Below, in pieces: positions 54,220-62,736 of a DNA stretch of 64,000 bases. Both the position numbers and the translations under genes were made by a program. The stretch lies in the NCBI GenBank assembly GCA_016716665.1, contig JADJVH010000005.1:1-64000 (forward strand). Direction: 5' to 3'. Numbering within the stretch: the stretch's first letter is position 1; every line of letters starts with the position of its first letter. A model generated the notes under the pieces. That model was not told where the DNA came from. It saw only the letters and a list, made by a program, of their open reading frames with translations, and ran no database searches. The stretch comes from Candidatus Opimibacter iunctus. Lineage in GTDB: Bacteria > Bacteroidota > Bacteroidia > Chitinophagales > Saprospiraceae.

Positions 54220-54227
54220 CAAAGATA
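54220..54227 (-). promoter_or_regulatory. -7 promoter box of ctaA
   Basis: Reads TATCTTTG on the minus strand, a full TAnnTTTG match, only eight bases before the ATG at 54211. The transcript would have almost no leader. Confidence 0.35.
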
Positions 54228-54250
54228 GCCCAAGAAGCTGTTGAACCCAC

Positions 54251-54715
54251 GCTGGTTGATATTGATGATAAAACGATTTAATTACTTTATCCTATCATCA
54301 TCATTAAGGGTGTGGATACGTGGATACTTTTTTCCTCCTTCATTATGGAATGAATAACCTCTCTTTTATTCAACCCCTATTCACACCATTATCAACATGT
54401 TAATTTATTGATATACAGTAATTTATAGCACTTATTGTATAGCTTTTAGAAAGTGTTCATAACAACAAATGTTTAATAATAATTTTTTTTATATGTTGGT
54501 AAGCAGCTCAGATTGCTGTCCAAATCAATGCGTCATGGGGATAAAAAGACTGCATTCACCCACTCCTTTTTCTTTTTAACAATCTTTATACAGAAGTCCA
54601 TGTAAAATTGTTGAAAAGCTTTTCCTGGCCCCACCTGAAAGCGCATATATTATATGTTATAATTAGCTTTAATGTTTATAAATAAGTTACACATGGCAGC
54701 ATATTACCTTTAGAA
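54251..54715. other. Candidate replication origin (oriC) region
   Basis: This AT-rich 465-base spacer separates divergently transcribed genes. It holds several 8-of-9 matches to the DnaA box TTATNCACA: CTATTCACA (54377), TTATCAACA (54389), TGTGGATAC reversed (54311), TGTTCATAA reversed (54454) and TTATACAGA (54586). Two very AT-rich tracts (54463-54494 and 54643-54690) could unwind. parS sites lie about 2 kb to the left. No perfect DnaA box was seen, and dnaA is absent. Promoters for the flanking genes also lie here. Confidence 0.4.
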
Positions 54716-55168
54716 ATGAGAGCAGTTATACAAAGGGTCAGTTCGGCCAGCGTGTTGAGCAATGGGGTACATACCGGAAGCATAGGAAATGGGTTTCTTA
54801 TCCTTTTAGGAATTGAAACCACTGATGGCCAAACAGATGCTGAATGGATAGCAGACAAAATCTGGCAGATGAGGATCTTCCAGGATAAGGAAGATAAAAT
54901 GAACCTTTCCTTAAAGGAGGTTGATGGAGAAATACTGCTCATCAGCCAGTTTACCCTTTATGCAAGCACTAAAAAAGGAAACAGGCCTTCTTTCTTGAAA
55001 TCAGCCAGGCTGGAACAGGCCATTCCACTGTACGAACACTTTAAATCTTTTCTGGCTATGCGGACAGGCCTGACTATTCAGACCGGTATATTCGGCGCAG
55101 ACATGAAGGTGTCCCTTGTCAATGATGGACCTGTAACGATAATCCTGGACAGTAAAAACAAAGAATAA
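54716..55168 (+). CDS. dtd: D-aminoacyl-tRNA deacylase
   Basis: The 150-residue enzyme hydrolyses D-aminoacyl-tRNAs and mischarged Gly-tRNA to keep D-amino acids out of protein. Family-defining motifs are visible: MRAVIQRVSSASV at the start, SQFTLYA (about 80-86) in the active site, and VNDGPVTI near the C-terminus, the cross-dimer Gly-Pro motif region. The start is directly at the conserved MRAVIQR. Its stop overlaps the next ATG by one base (TAATG). Confidence 0.96.
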   Translation: MRAVIQRVSSASVLSNGVHTGSIGNGFLILLGIETTDGQTDAEWIADKIWQMRIFQDKEDKMNLSLKEVDGEILLISQFTLYASTKKGNRPSFLKSARLEQAIPLYEHFKSFLAMRTGLTIQTGIFGADMKVSLVNDGPVTIILDSKNKE

Positions 55169-55500
55169 TGACCATAAGTGAAGCACAACAGAAAGTCGAT
55201 GAGTGGATTAAGTTCTATGGCGGGGGATATTTCAGTGAACTCACCAACCTGGGCATACTGACCGAAGAAGTAGGAGAAATGGCCCGATGGATGGTGCGTA
55301 AATACGGAGATCAATCCCTCAAACCCTCAGAGCAGGGAATAGATATAAAGGAGGCCATACAGGACGAGATGACCGATATCCTATGGGTGTTGCTATGCCT
55401 GGCCAACCAGATGGATATAGACCTGACACAAGGCATAGAGAAGAATATTCAAAAGAAAACGACGAGGGACCACGACCGGCATACTAAAAGAAACCCGTAA
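55168..55500 (+). CDS. MazG-like nucleotide pyrophosphohydrolase
   Basis: The 110-residue all-helical protein has the MazG signature: EEVGEMARWMVRKYGD (about 36-51) then EAIQDEMTDILWVLLCLANQ (about 65-84). The Glu/Asp residues EExGE and ExxD bind magnesium. MazG-type enzymes hydrolyse NTPs or non-canonical nucleotides to monophosphates, cleaning the nucleotide pool. Overlap with dtd by one base suggests a shared quality-control operon. Substrate not known. Confidence 0.9.
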   Translation: MTISEAQQKVDEWIKFYGGGYFSELTNLGILTEEVGEMARWMVRKYGDQSLKPSEQGIDIKEAIQDEMTDILWVLLCLANQMDIDLTQGIEKNIQKKTTRDHDRHTKRNP

Positions 55501-55627
55501 AGAGTCATCGCCAACACGTTAAATAAAACATATACAGCCCTCCAGTTTGGATTATAAAAACATCTAAACAACATGTAGTTTTTTAACTACAGCATCCGCA
55601 TACAGGATAAAACAAGAATTTAGAATG

Positions 55628-55635
55628 TAGCTTTG
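55628..55635 (+). promoter_or_regulatory. -7 promoter box for the Lys-rich secreted protein
   Basis: TAGCTTTG matches TAnnTTTG, 34 bases before the ATG at 55669. It overlaps the upstream TTG start at 55633, which is therefore rejected. Confidence 0.45.
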
Positions 55636-55668
55636 TTTATCATAATTTATCAGACACAAATAACAAAC

Positions 55669-56037
55669 ATGAAAAAGCTCTTTACCATCGTCTCTATTCT
55701 GACTGTAGGTTTTTTACTTCAATCCTCCTCGCTGATTGCCCAGGCAACCATTGCTCCTCAGAGCAACACCGCGGTGGCACAGCTGGATGAGAAAACACAA
55801 AAAAAAGTAGATAAGGCCAAATTAGATTTAGCTAAGGATAAAAAGGACCTGGCTAAAGCAGAAGAAAATTATCAGAAAGGAATGGAGAAATACGCCAAGA
55901 AAAAGAAACAAGGTAAGCTTTCACCAGACGATGAAGTGAAAGAAGAGAAAGCAAAACAAAAGGCGGAGAAAAATATAGCCAAACTCAAGCAGGATATCTC
56001 CAAGGGAGAAAGCTTTCTTGCCCAATATAAAATGTAG
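55669..56037 (+). CDS. Secreted Lys-rich coiled-coil protein
   Basis: The 122-residue product has a signal peptide (MKKLFTIVSILTVGFLLQSS, cleaved near IAQA) and a mature part almost entirely of charged helix: LDEKTQKKVDKAKLDLAKDK and repeated K/E/A pairs (about 38-115). This would form a coiled coil in the periplasm. I do not recognise a family. It is monocistronic with its own -7 box, and the next gene is convergent. Confidence 0.75.
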   Translation: MKKLFTIVSILTVGFLLQSSSLIAQATIAPQSNTAVAQLDEKTQKKVDKAKLDLAKDKKDLAKAEENYQKGMEKYAKKKKQGKLSPDDEVKEEKAKQKAEKNIAKLKQDISKGESFLAQYKM

Positions 56038-56081
56038 TTGAAGGGACCCGGTACGTCTCAACATCACCACAACCGGGAGAG

Positions 56082-56810
56082 TTATAACGGCTGATAGAAG
56101 CGAAACAGATCACGTGCAAAGGTGGCCGTGTTTTCATACATAGCCATATGACCTATACCAGGATAGATATGTAATGTATTGCGTTCAGGAAATGCCGCCT
56201 GTTGCAGCATCCAGTCCGTGGGAACGGCGGTATCCTTTTCACCGGCCACCATGAATACAGGTACATGCAAGCTCTTCAGTGTTTCTGAATGATCAGATCG
56301 GTCACGCATGGCTTCAGCGCCAAACATCCAGGCGTTATCCCCATAGCTCAATCCGCGATGTACAAGAGAACCAACAATCTCTTCTACCCCAAACCCGGGA
56401 GCAAACAGGGAAGGAATTATCCGGCGAACTACACTGTCACGACCATTAAGCTTGATCTGCTCTATAGTACCGGAACGCTGTTGTTTTTTCTCCGGCGAGT
56501 CAGCAAAAACATGACTATGTATCAACCCCAGACTTGCCACACGTAAAGGCTGCTGGGCAATCATCTCCATACATACATATCCCCCCATACTATGACCGAT
56601 CAGGTGAACGGTGGAAGGACCGTCCACATCCAACCCCTCCCAAAATGTTTTCGCCACCGAGGCTATAGTGTATGGCTGAGTGACCCCGCCATCTCCAAAA
56701 CCAGGTAAGGACAAGAAAATAGTCCGGCATCCTTCAAAAGCCACGTCCACCGGATACCAGCTCCGGTAGTCAAAACCATATCCATGGATCAATACTATAG
56801 TTTTTACCAT
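56082..56810 (-). CDS. Alpha/beta hydrolase
   Basis: The 242-residue protein has IVLIHGYGFDYRSW (about 5-18), nucleophile elbow IGHSMGGYV with Ser74, the acid in VAGEKDTAVP and the catalytic His in YPGIGHMAMYENT. It resembles esterase/lipase or BioH-like enzymes, but no biotin gene is adjacent. It is cytoplasmic by lack of a signal peptide. Although it is alpha/beta like the product of 52326, the two are not close paralogues. It is the one minus-strand gene right of the candidate origin. Confidence 0.87.
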   Translation of the reverse strand: MVKTIVLIHGYGFDYRSWYPVDVAFEGCRTIFLSLPGFGDGGVTQPYTIASVAKTFWEGLDVDGPSTVHLIGHSMGGYVCMEMIAQQPLRVASLGLIHSHVFADSPEKKQQRSGTIEQIKLNGRDSVVRRIIPSLFAPGFGVEEIVGSLVHRGLSYGDNAWMFGAEAMRDRSDHSETLKSLHVPVFMVAGEKDTAVPTDWMLQQAAFPERNTLHIYPGIGHMAMYENTATFARDLFRFYQPL

Positions 56811-56975
56811 CCCTTTTCCGGATTATGTACCAGGTAAAATAATATTCGGTTAAATCAGCGCTACCCCTAGTCCCTGTTGTGTTTTAAGCGCTTTGACGGA
56901 GACCCCAAAAAAAACAGTCCGTTTATTAAAGCAAATAATACCACTATCTTTCCGGGCCGAAATAAATATAAAGAT

Positions 56976-58050
56976 ATGTCGCTGACCATTGGTATTTTAA
57001 AAGAAAACAAAGACAATCGGGTGGGTATCACCCCGGATAACATAAAGCGCTCAAAAATAAAAGACGCTCAGTGGTGGGTGGAGACCGGAGCCGGAAATGA
57101 GGCGGGATTCAAGGATTCTATGTATGAGGGCGCTGCTCAGATCAAAGACCGCTCAACCATACTGAAAGAAGCAGATATCATTGTATCCATATTTCCCCCT
57201 GGAGATGAAGACCTTTCCAGGATTCATGGAGGAGCATTACTGATTTCGCAGTTCAGGTCAGGATGATAGTGTCAATGGCTTACTGGCCAAATATCCTTTT
57301 AAGTCATTGAGCATGGATATGATTCCGCGCACCACCCTGGCACAGGCCATGGACGTACTTTCATCTATGGCATCCATTGCCGGGTATAAAGCCGTCCTTC
57401 TGGCAGCACAGCAATTGCCGAGATACTTTCCTATGATGATCACTTCCGCTGGAAGCATACGTCCGGCCAAAGTACTCGTGATCGGTGCCGGTGTTGCCGG
57501 ACTACAGGCTATTGCCACCTCCAGAAAGCTAGGCGCAGTTGTTGAAGCTTTTGACGTCAGATCTGCAGCCAAGGAAGAGGTCATGAGCCTCGGGGCAAAA
57601 TTTGTTGAGGTAGCAGGAGCCCAGGATGATAAAGGAGCTGGAGGATATGCTGTGCAACAGTCCGAAGAATTTCTCGCCCGCCAAAGGGCGGAAGTCCAGG
57701 CCAGGGCATCAAAGGCGGATGTCATCATCTGTACTGCCCAGGTGCGCGGACGCAAAGCCCCCATCCTTATAGAAGCAGAGACCATAAATCACATGAGGCA
57801 CGGATCTGTGATTGTCGACCTCGCGGCGTCTACGGGTGGCAACTGTGCCCTTACCGAAAACGACAAGACCATCCGCATCAACGGAGTGACCATCATCGGC
57901 AATTCTTCACTTGAATGTGAAATGCCTGAAGATGCCAGCCAGATGTATGGAAACAACATCCTCAATCTACTGGGACATATCACAAAGGATGGTGCGCTCA
58001 ATCTGAACATGGAAGATGTGATTGTAAAAGGCTCACTGATAAAACCCTAA
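56976..58050 (+). pseudogene. pntA: NAD(P) transhydrogenase alpha subunit, part 1, frameshifted
   Basis: Two frames make one PntA alpha-1 protein of about 357 residues. The first (56976-57266) carries MSLTIGILKENKDNRVGITP and ends LLISQFRSG; the second picks up near 57256 as GQDDSVNGLLAKYP and continues SMDMIPRTTLAQAMDVLSSM, then VIGAGVAGLQAIATS (NAD-binding) and the terminal VIVKGSLIKP. An indel of one or two bases at about 57250-57260 breaks it. If intact, it binds NAD(H) for proton-driven hydride transfer to NADP, but the membrane partners pntA2 and pntB are not found downstream. The break may be sequencing error. Confidence 0.8.
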
Positions 58051-58414
58051 GCAACCCTGGGTAACATCCATTCCCACAGTGTTTTTAGGAACCTTATCAC
58101 AAACAAGAATAGAGGTTAATCATCAGCGTTCTATGGGTTAAGCCAACCCCCAAATCAACCGACTCACGCTCACCGGCAAGAGGCAGAAAGACCATTGTCT
58201 GTGGCCCGCTGATGTGGATCAGGACATACCATGATAACCATCAGCACTGGCGCATAGCCAAAACTTAAAATTTTTTATAATTTTGTTCGTTCATAATCAA
58301 AAGGAAACAACAGCCACCGGTTGATTTCAACCTACACCACGCCCAGTCACGGTTGTTTTTCTGATTCCTTTAGGACCCACCCCTACAATGTTTAATTGAA
58401 CAAAAACCTAGCGT
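58051..58414 (+). promoter_or_regulatory. Intergenic region with -7 box for the cytochrome cluster
   Basis: No gene is seen in these 364 bases. The box TAATTTTG (58277-58284), a full TAnnTTTG match, lies 131 bases before the first cytochrome-cluster gene at 58415. It implies that the cluster is transcribed separately from pntA. No -33 element was found. Confidence 0.45.
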
Positions 58415-59284
58415 ATGACTGGAATGGCTCATCGGATTTATATTGGTGTCCTGGTTGCTATAACCATTTTAGTTTTTCTGTTTCTTTGTTATTATGGCTA
58501 CACCTACTATGGTGTCAGTTTTGAAGAAAGACCATTTCATCCTGATCATAACACGCTCAAACCAAGCGGAGCCTATGGCCACGGCCTTGGTATTGTTGGC
58601 ACGATATTGATTCTGATCGGCGTTTTTGGGTACATCGGAAGAAAGAAAAAAAAATTCCTCCCCAAGGTGGGCGTGTTGAAGCACTGGCTTGAATTTCACA
58701 TATTCCTCTGCTCCGTTGGTCCCCTGTTAATACTGTTTCATACTGCTTTTAAGTTTGGTGGTATAGTTTCTATCAGTTTTTGGAGCATGGTAGCGGTAGT
58801 TTTGAGCGGAGTCATAGGCCGTTTTATATACATACAGATACCACGAACGATCCAGGGAAGGGAGTTGAGCCTTGTAGAGATCAAGGAAATGAAAGGCAAT
58901 ATGAGCAAAAGCCTCAACACCAAATATGGCCTTGACGACGTGATGTATGCCTTGCTGATTGCTGCAACACAGGAGGAGTTTGATAAGACAGAAAGGGGTT
59001 TTGTATCCAGGATCATCGGGCGTATACAATTCAACAGGGACATCAGGAGAAAGGTGAAGGGCCTGCTTGATCAGACCACCCTCACGGGCAAGGAAAAGAG
59101 AGGAGTAATGAAACTTGTAGGCAACGAGATGACGTTGAATGCGAGAATTGGCAGACTACAGACCATGCAAATGCTTTTTAAGTATTGGCACGTAGCACAC
59201 CTCCCCTTTGCGCTGATTATGCTGGTCATCATGGTGATCCACGTGGCTATAACGATAGCCTTTGGATATAAATGGATTTTCTGA
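58415..59284 (+). CDS. Membrane b-type cytochrome-like protein
   Basis: The 289-residue protein has about five membrane helices (about 9-28, 55-73, 92-110, 120-140 and 262-284). Conserved-looking His residues are placed in helices as for bis-His haem ligation: HIFLCSVGPLLILFHTAF (two His, 13 apart) and HVAHLPFALIMLVIMVIHVA (three His). A charged cytoplasmic loop of about 120 residues (about 145-260) separates them. This matches membrane cytochrome b subunits of quinone-linked oxidoreductases, although I cannot name the family. It is the first gene of the cytochrome cluster and nearly touches the Fe-S flavoprotein gene. Confidence 0.75.
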   Translation: MTGMAHRIYIGVLVAITILVFLFLCYYGYTYYGVSFEERPFHPDHNTLKPSGAYGHGLGIVGTILILIGVFGYIGRKKKKFLPKVGVLKHWLEFHIFLCSVGPLLILFHTAFKFGGIVSISFWSMVAVVLSGVIGRFIYIQIPRTIQGRELSLVEIKEMKGNMSKSLNTKYGLDDVMYALLIAATQEEFDKTERGFVSRIIGRIQFNRDIRRKVKGLLDQTTLTGKEKRGVMKLVGNEMTLNARIGRLQTMQMLFKYWHVAHLPFALIMLVIMVIHVAITIAFGYKWIF

Positions 59285-59286
59285 TT

Positions 59287-60627
59287 ATGGAAGTATTCTT
59301 AGAACAGATCATTATATACGGGATTGTGGCAGGACTTATCCTGCTCACCATCTTTATCTATGTTCGCCAGCTTCGCAGAAATTCCAGAAGGGTTGATGCG
59401 AAAATTAAAATAGCCAAGGAAGAGGGCCTTCATGAACCTGTTTCACTGCACCCGGAAATAGACCTCGATACCTGTATCCAGAGCGGAGCCTGCATCGAAG
59501 CTTGTCCGGAAAAAGAAATCATTGGCATCCGGAATGGCAAAGCCACACTGATCAATGCATCCAGGTGCATTGGCCATGGGGCGTGTTTTCATGCGTGTCC
59601 GGTCGAAGCCATTTCCCTGGTGATTGGTACAGAAAAGCGAGGAGTAGATCTGCCCCATGTCAAACAGGATTTTGAAACCAATGTGCCCGGGATTTTTATA
59701 GCCGGAGAACTGGGTGGGATGGGCCTGATCAAGAACAGTGTAGAGCAAGGAAAACAAGCGGTCACCAACATTATCCGGTCAATAGCAAAGGCAAAAGAAA
59801 CCGAATATGACCTCGTGATTGTAGGCGCCGGACCAGCCGGTATTTCCGCCTCCCTTGAAGCGAAAAAGCAGGGCCTAAAGACAATAACCCTTGAACAAGA
59901 TACACTTGGCGGTACGGTGTTTTCTTTTCCCCGCTCCAAAATCGTCATGACATCACCAATGGATCTTCCCCTCTTTGGTAAAGTAAAACTTACAGAAACC
60001 AAAAAGTCTGAGCTATTGGATTTGTGGCTCAAAGTATTGGGTGAAAACAATATTTCAATCAAAGAACACTCCAAGGTCGAGGCCATTTCAAAATCCGGAG
60101 AACACTTCAAGGTCCAGGTTCAGGGCGGAGAGGAATATCACACCAAATCGGTTTTACTTGCTATCGGCAGGAGAGGCACTCCCAGAAAGCTAAACGTCCC
60201 TGGAGAGGAGTTGGAAAAAGTTGCTTACCGGCTTTTAGAACCAGAAACGATTGAAGGTAAAAACATACTGGTAGCCGGAGGCGGAGACTCCGCCATCGAA
60301 GCGGCACTGGCCCTTGGCGCTACAAACCATGTGGTGCTCACCTATCGGGGTGATGCCTTCCAGCGTATCAAAGTAAAAAACAGTGAAAAAATAAACAAAG
60401 CCATCTCCGAAAATCAAATTGATGTTCGGTTTAACTCCAATATTGAAAGGATCGAAAAAGAGCACGTTACACTCACCTTCCCGGACCACGAGAAAATGAC
60501 CATCGAGAATGACCTGGTGTACATTTTTGCGGGAGGAGAACTGCCCACACAGTTTTTGCAAAAGGCAGGAGTCATGATTACAACAAGGTTTGGCCACGCC
60601 ATTTTAAAACACGAGAAAAAACGTTAA
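59287..60627 (+). CDS. Membrane-anchored Fe-S/FAD NAD(P)H oxidoreductase
   Basis: The 446-residue protein has one N-terminal membrane helix (about 5-27), a ferredoxin-like domain (about 60-120) with CIQSGACIEACP and CIGHGACFHACP, and a thioredoxin-reductase-like two-dinucleotide domain (about 170-446): VIVGAGPAGISAS for FAD, ILVAGGGDSAIEAALA for NAD(P)H, and IGRRGTPRKL. It should pass electrons from NAD(P)H through FAD to Fe-S clusters at the cytoplasmic membrane face. In both clusters the usual second Cys is replaced (Ser, His). The ATG at 59287 follows the upstream stop by two bases; the earlier ATG at 59272 would overlap it. Confidence 0.88.
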   Translation: MEVFLEQIIIYGIVAGLILLTIFIYVRQLRRNSRRVDAKIKIAKEEGLHEPVSLHPEIDLDTCIQSGACIEACPEKEIIGIRNGKATLINASRCIGHGACFHACPVEAISLVIGTEKRGVDLPHVKQDFETNVPGIFIAGELGGMGLIKNSVEQGKQAVTNIIRSIAKAKETEYDLVIVGAGPAGISASLEAKKQGLKTITLEQDTLGGTVFSFPRSKIVMTSPMDLPLFGKVKLTETKKSELLDLWLKVLGENNISIKEHSKVEAISKSGEHFKVQVQGGEEYHTKSVLLAIGRRGTPRKLNVPGEELEKVAYRLLEPETIEGKNILVAGGGDSAIEAALALGATNHVVLTYRGDAFQRIKVKNSEKINKAISENQIDVRFNSNIERIEKEHVTLTFPDHEKMTIENDLVYIFAGGELPTQFLQKAGVMITTRFGHAILKHEKKR

Positions 60628-62487
60628 ATGAAAGCGGGCAAACGAATGGTCAGCGGAAATGCATCCTCAATCCTCAGCGCACTGCTGGTGTTTTTGGTTT
60701 TTAACTGTACTGCGCAGATATCTCCCGGTGAGCTCACACGCGCACACGCCCAACTGGAGGGCATGCTTAACTGTACAAAGTGTCATACCCTGGGAGATAA
60801 GGTGTCTAACGAAAAGTGCCTGGACTGCCATAAAGAAATCAAATCGCGCATAGACCAGAAAAAGGGATATCACGCCTCATCAGAAGTCAAGGGAAAGGAT
60901 TGCTTTTCCTGCCACAGTGATCATCACGGACGGGCCTTTGAAATCGTACGGTTTGATGAAGACAAATTCAATCATGACCTGACCGGTTTCAAGCTCACAG
61001 GGGCCCATACAAAACCGGATTGTGCAGCATGCCACAAGGCAGAAAGGATAGAGTCTGCAGATCTGAAGAAGAAGGAAAGCACCTATCTGGGCATTAAACC
61101 GGATTGCATCACCTGCCACAAAGATGTCCACAAAAACACGCTTTCTACGGATTGCAAATCATGCCACAATGCAGACAAATTCAGGCCCGCTACTTTGTTT
61201 GATCACGCCAAAACAGACTTCCCGCTCAAGGGAAAACACAAGGATGCAGCGTGCAGCCGCTGTCATGAAATAACCTTTGAAAACAGTGCGATGTTTCAAA
61301 AGTGGGCAGGCGTTCCCTTTAACAGTTGCGTCGTTTGTCATGAAGATGTGCACAAGGGGCAGTTTGGGACCAACTGCAAAGAATGTCACAACGAAGATTC
61401 GTTTAACCCGGTTCTTGGCAACAGCACCTTCAACCACAACGACACAGACTTTCCTCTTTTGGGGAGGCATCGTCAGCTGGATTGTTCCAAATGTCACAAG
61501 ACAGGAGAACAAACCTCTGCAGGCCAAGTCTTTCAAGACTACAAGGGAAAGGACTTTAAAGCCTGTATAACATGCCATAAAGATGTACATGAAACCAAAT
61601 TCGGGCCGGACTGCAGAAAATGTCATTCTGAAGAATCCTTTCAGAAGCGCATGTCACCTGAGACATTTGATCATACCCTGACGGGATACGCGCTGGAAGG
61701 AAAACACATCGTGGTGGATTGTAAGAAGTGCCATACGACCCCCAAGATGACTGACGCGCTTACACACAACAGATGTGCAGATTGCCACACAGACTTCCAC
61801 AAGGGCCAGTTTATCACAGAAACAAAAAAACCGGATTGTAAAGATTGCCACACTGTCGACGGATTCCAGGGGTCTAACTACACGGTAGAAATGCACAACA
61901 AAGGAAACTTCCCCCTGGAAGGAGCTCACCTGGCAACACCATGCCTTGCGTGTCATCAAAAGAATACGGAATGGACATTTAAGGATATGGGCAGGCAGTG
62001 CATAGATTGCCACAAAGACATCCACGAGGGGTACATCAACGAGAAGTATTATCCCCAAAAGGCGTGCAACCAATGTCATGTGGAGGAGGCCTGGACGAGT
62101 GTAAAATTTGAGCACACGCTGACTGGCTTTACCCTACAGGGAAAGCACGACAAGATTTCTTGTACAGATTGTCATAAGCCGGATCCGGTTCAGACAGAAC
62201 CAAAAAAGGTTGCATTCACCGGGCTGAAGCAGGATTGCACAACCTGTCATGATAATATACATGATCGGCAATTTGATGTGGAGGGAGTTACAGACTGCAA
62301 ACGCTGCCATAAGTTTGAGGCCTGGAAGCCAAGTGCCTTTGATCACAACACAGCAAGGTTTGTGCTTGACGGAGCACACAAGGATGTAGCCTGTGCGAAA
62401 TGCCATACAGCAGAAATCGTAGAAGGAAAACAGGTGGTTAAATACAGGCTTGAAAAATTTGAGTGTGCAACCTGTCACAGCGATTAA
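60628..62487 (+). CDS. 23-haem c-type cytochrome (cytochrome c3/c7-like repeats)
   Basis: The 619-residue protein has an N-terminal signal sequence (about 8-30) and 23 CxxCH motifs; I counted them one by one. They repeat in triads: an FxHxxTxFxLxGxH line leads to CxxCH, then a CITCHKDVH-type motif, then a FGxxCKxCH-type motif. Each CxxCH covalently binds one haem, and the many extra His serve as distal ligands. No catalytic domain is present, so it is an electron wire or store in the periplasm or on the cell surface. It follows the Fe-S flavoprotein directly (TAAATG) and is surely co-transcribed. Confidence 0.95.
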   Translation: MKAGKRMVSGNASSILSALLVFLVFNCTAQISPGELTRAHAQLEGMLNCTKCHTLGDKVSNEKCLDCHKEIKSRIDQKKGYHASSEVKGKDCFSCHSDHHGRAFEIVRFDEDKFNHDLTGFKLTGAHTKPDCAACHKAERIESADLKKKESTYLGIKPDCITCHKDVHKNTLSTDCKSCHNADKFRPATLFDHAKTDFPLKGKHKDAACSRCHEITFENSAMFQKWAGVPFNSCVVCHEDVHKGQFGTNCKECHNEDSFNPVLGNSTFNHNDTDFPLLGRHRQLDCSKCHKTGEQTSAGQVFQDYKGKDFKACITCHKDVHETKFGPDCRKCHSEESFQKRMSPETFDHTLTGYALEGKHIVVDCKKCHTTPKMTDALTHNRCADCHTDFHKGQFITETKKPDCKDCHTVDGFQGSNYTVEMHNKGNFPLEGAHLATPCLACHQKNTEWTFKDMGRQCIDCHKDIHEGYINEKYYPQKACNQCHVEEAWTSVKFEHTLTGFTLQGKHDKISCTDCHKPDPVQTEPKKVAFTGLKQDCTTCHDNIHDRQFDVEGVTDCKRCHKFEAWKPSAFDHNTARFVLDGAHKDVACAKCHTAEIVEGKQVVKYRLEKFECATCHSD

Positions 62488-62600
62488 TGTCCGGCACCAA
62501 GAACAAAGGGAAAACCCTTAAAGGATTCCTGTTAAACCCTGAAATGAGAAATTAAAAAGCAAGAAAAACAGAATAAAGCACAAAAATTGTATGCTTTCCC

Positions 62601-62608
62601 TATATTTG
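62601..62608 (+). promoter_or_regulatory. -7 promoter box before the second multihaem cytochrome
   Basis: TATATTTG matches TAnnTTTG, 128 bases before the ATG at 62737. It suggests independent expression of the second cytochrome. No properly spaced -33 box was seen. Confidence 0.35.
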
Positions 62609-62736
62609 TAATCCACACCTAGTCGAGGTATCTTTTTATACCTCCTACTCTTACCCTTTTATTGCATAACCACACCACCGGTGCTATTTGCCGGAGGGTC
62701 GCCCCCTATTCGGTTTGTTGTAGAAAAAACGACATT

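Noticed and set aside
57240..57310. Programmed frameshift in pntA
   Set aside because: No heptameric slippery site or following stem was found at the junction.
61159..62478. Long minus-strand open frames opposite the multihaem cytochrome
   Set aside because: They mirror the repeated CxxCH codons of the plus-strand gene and show no independent signals.
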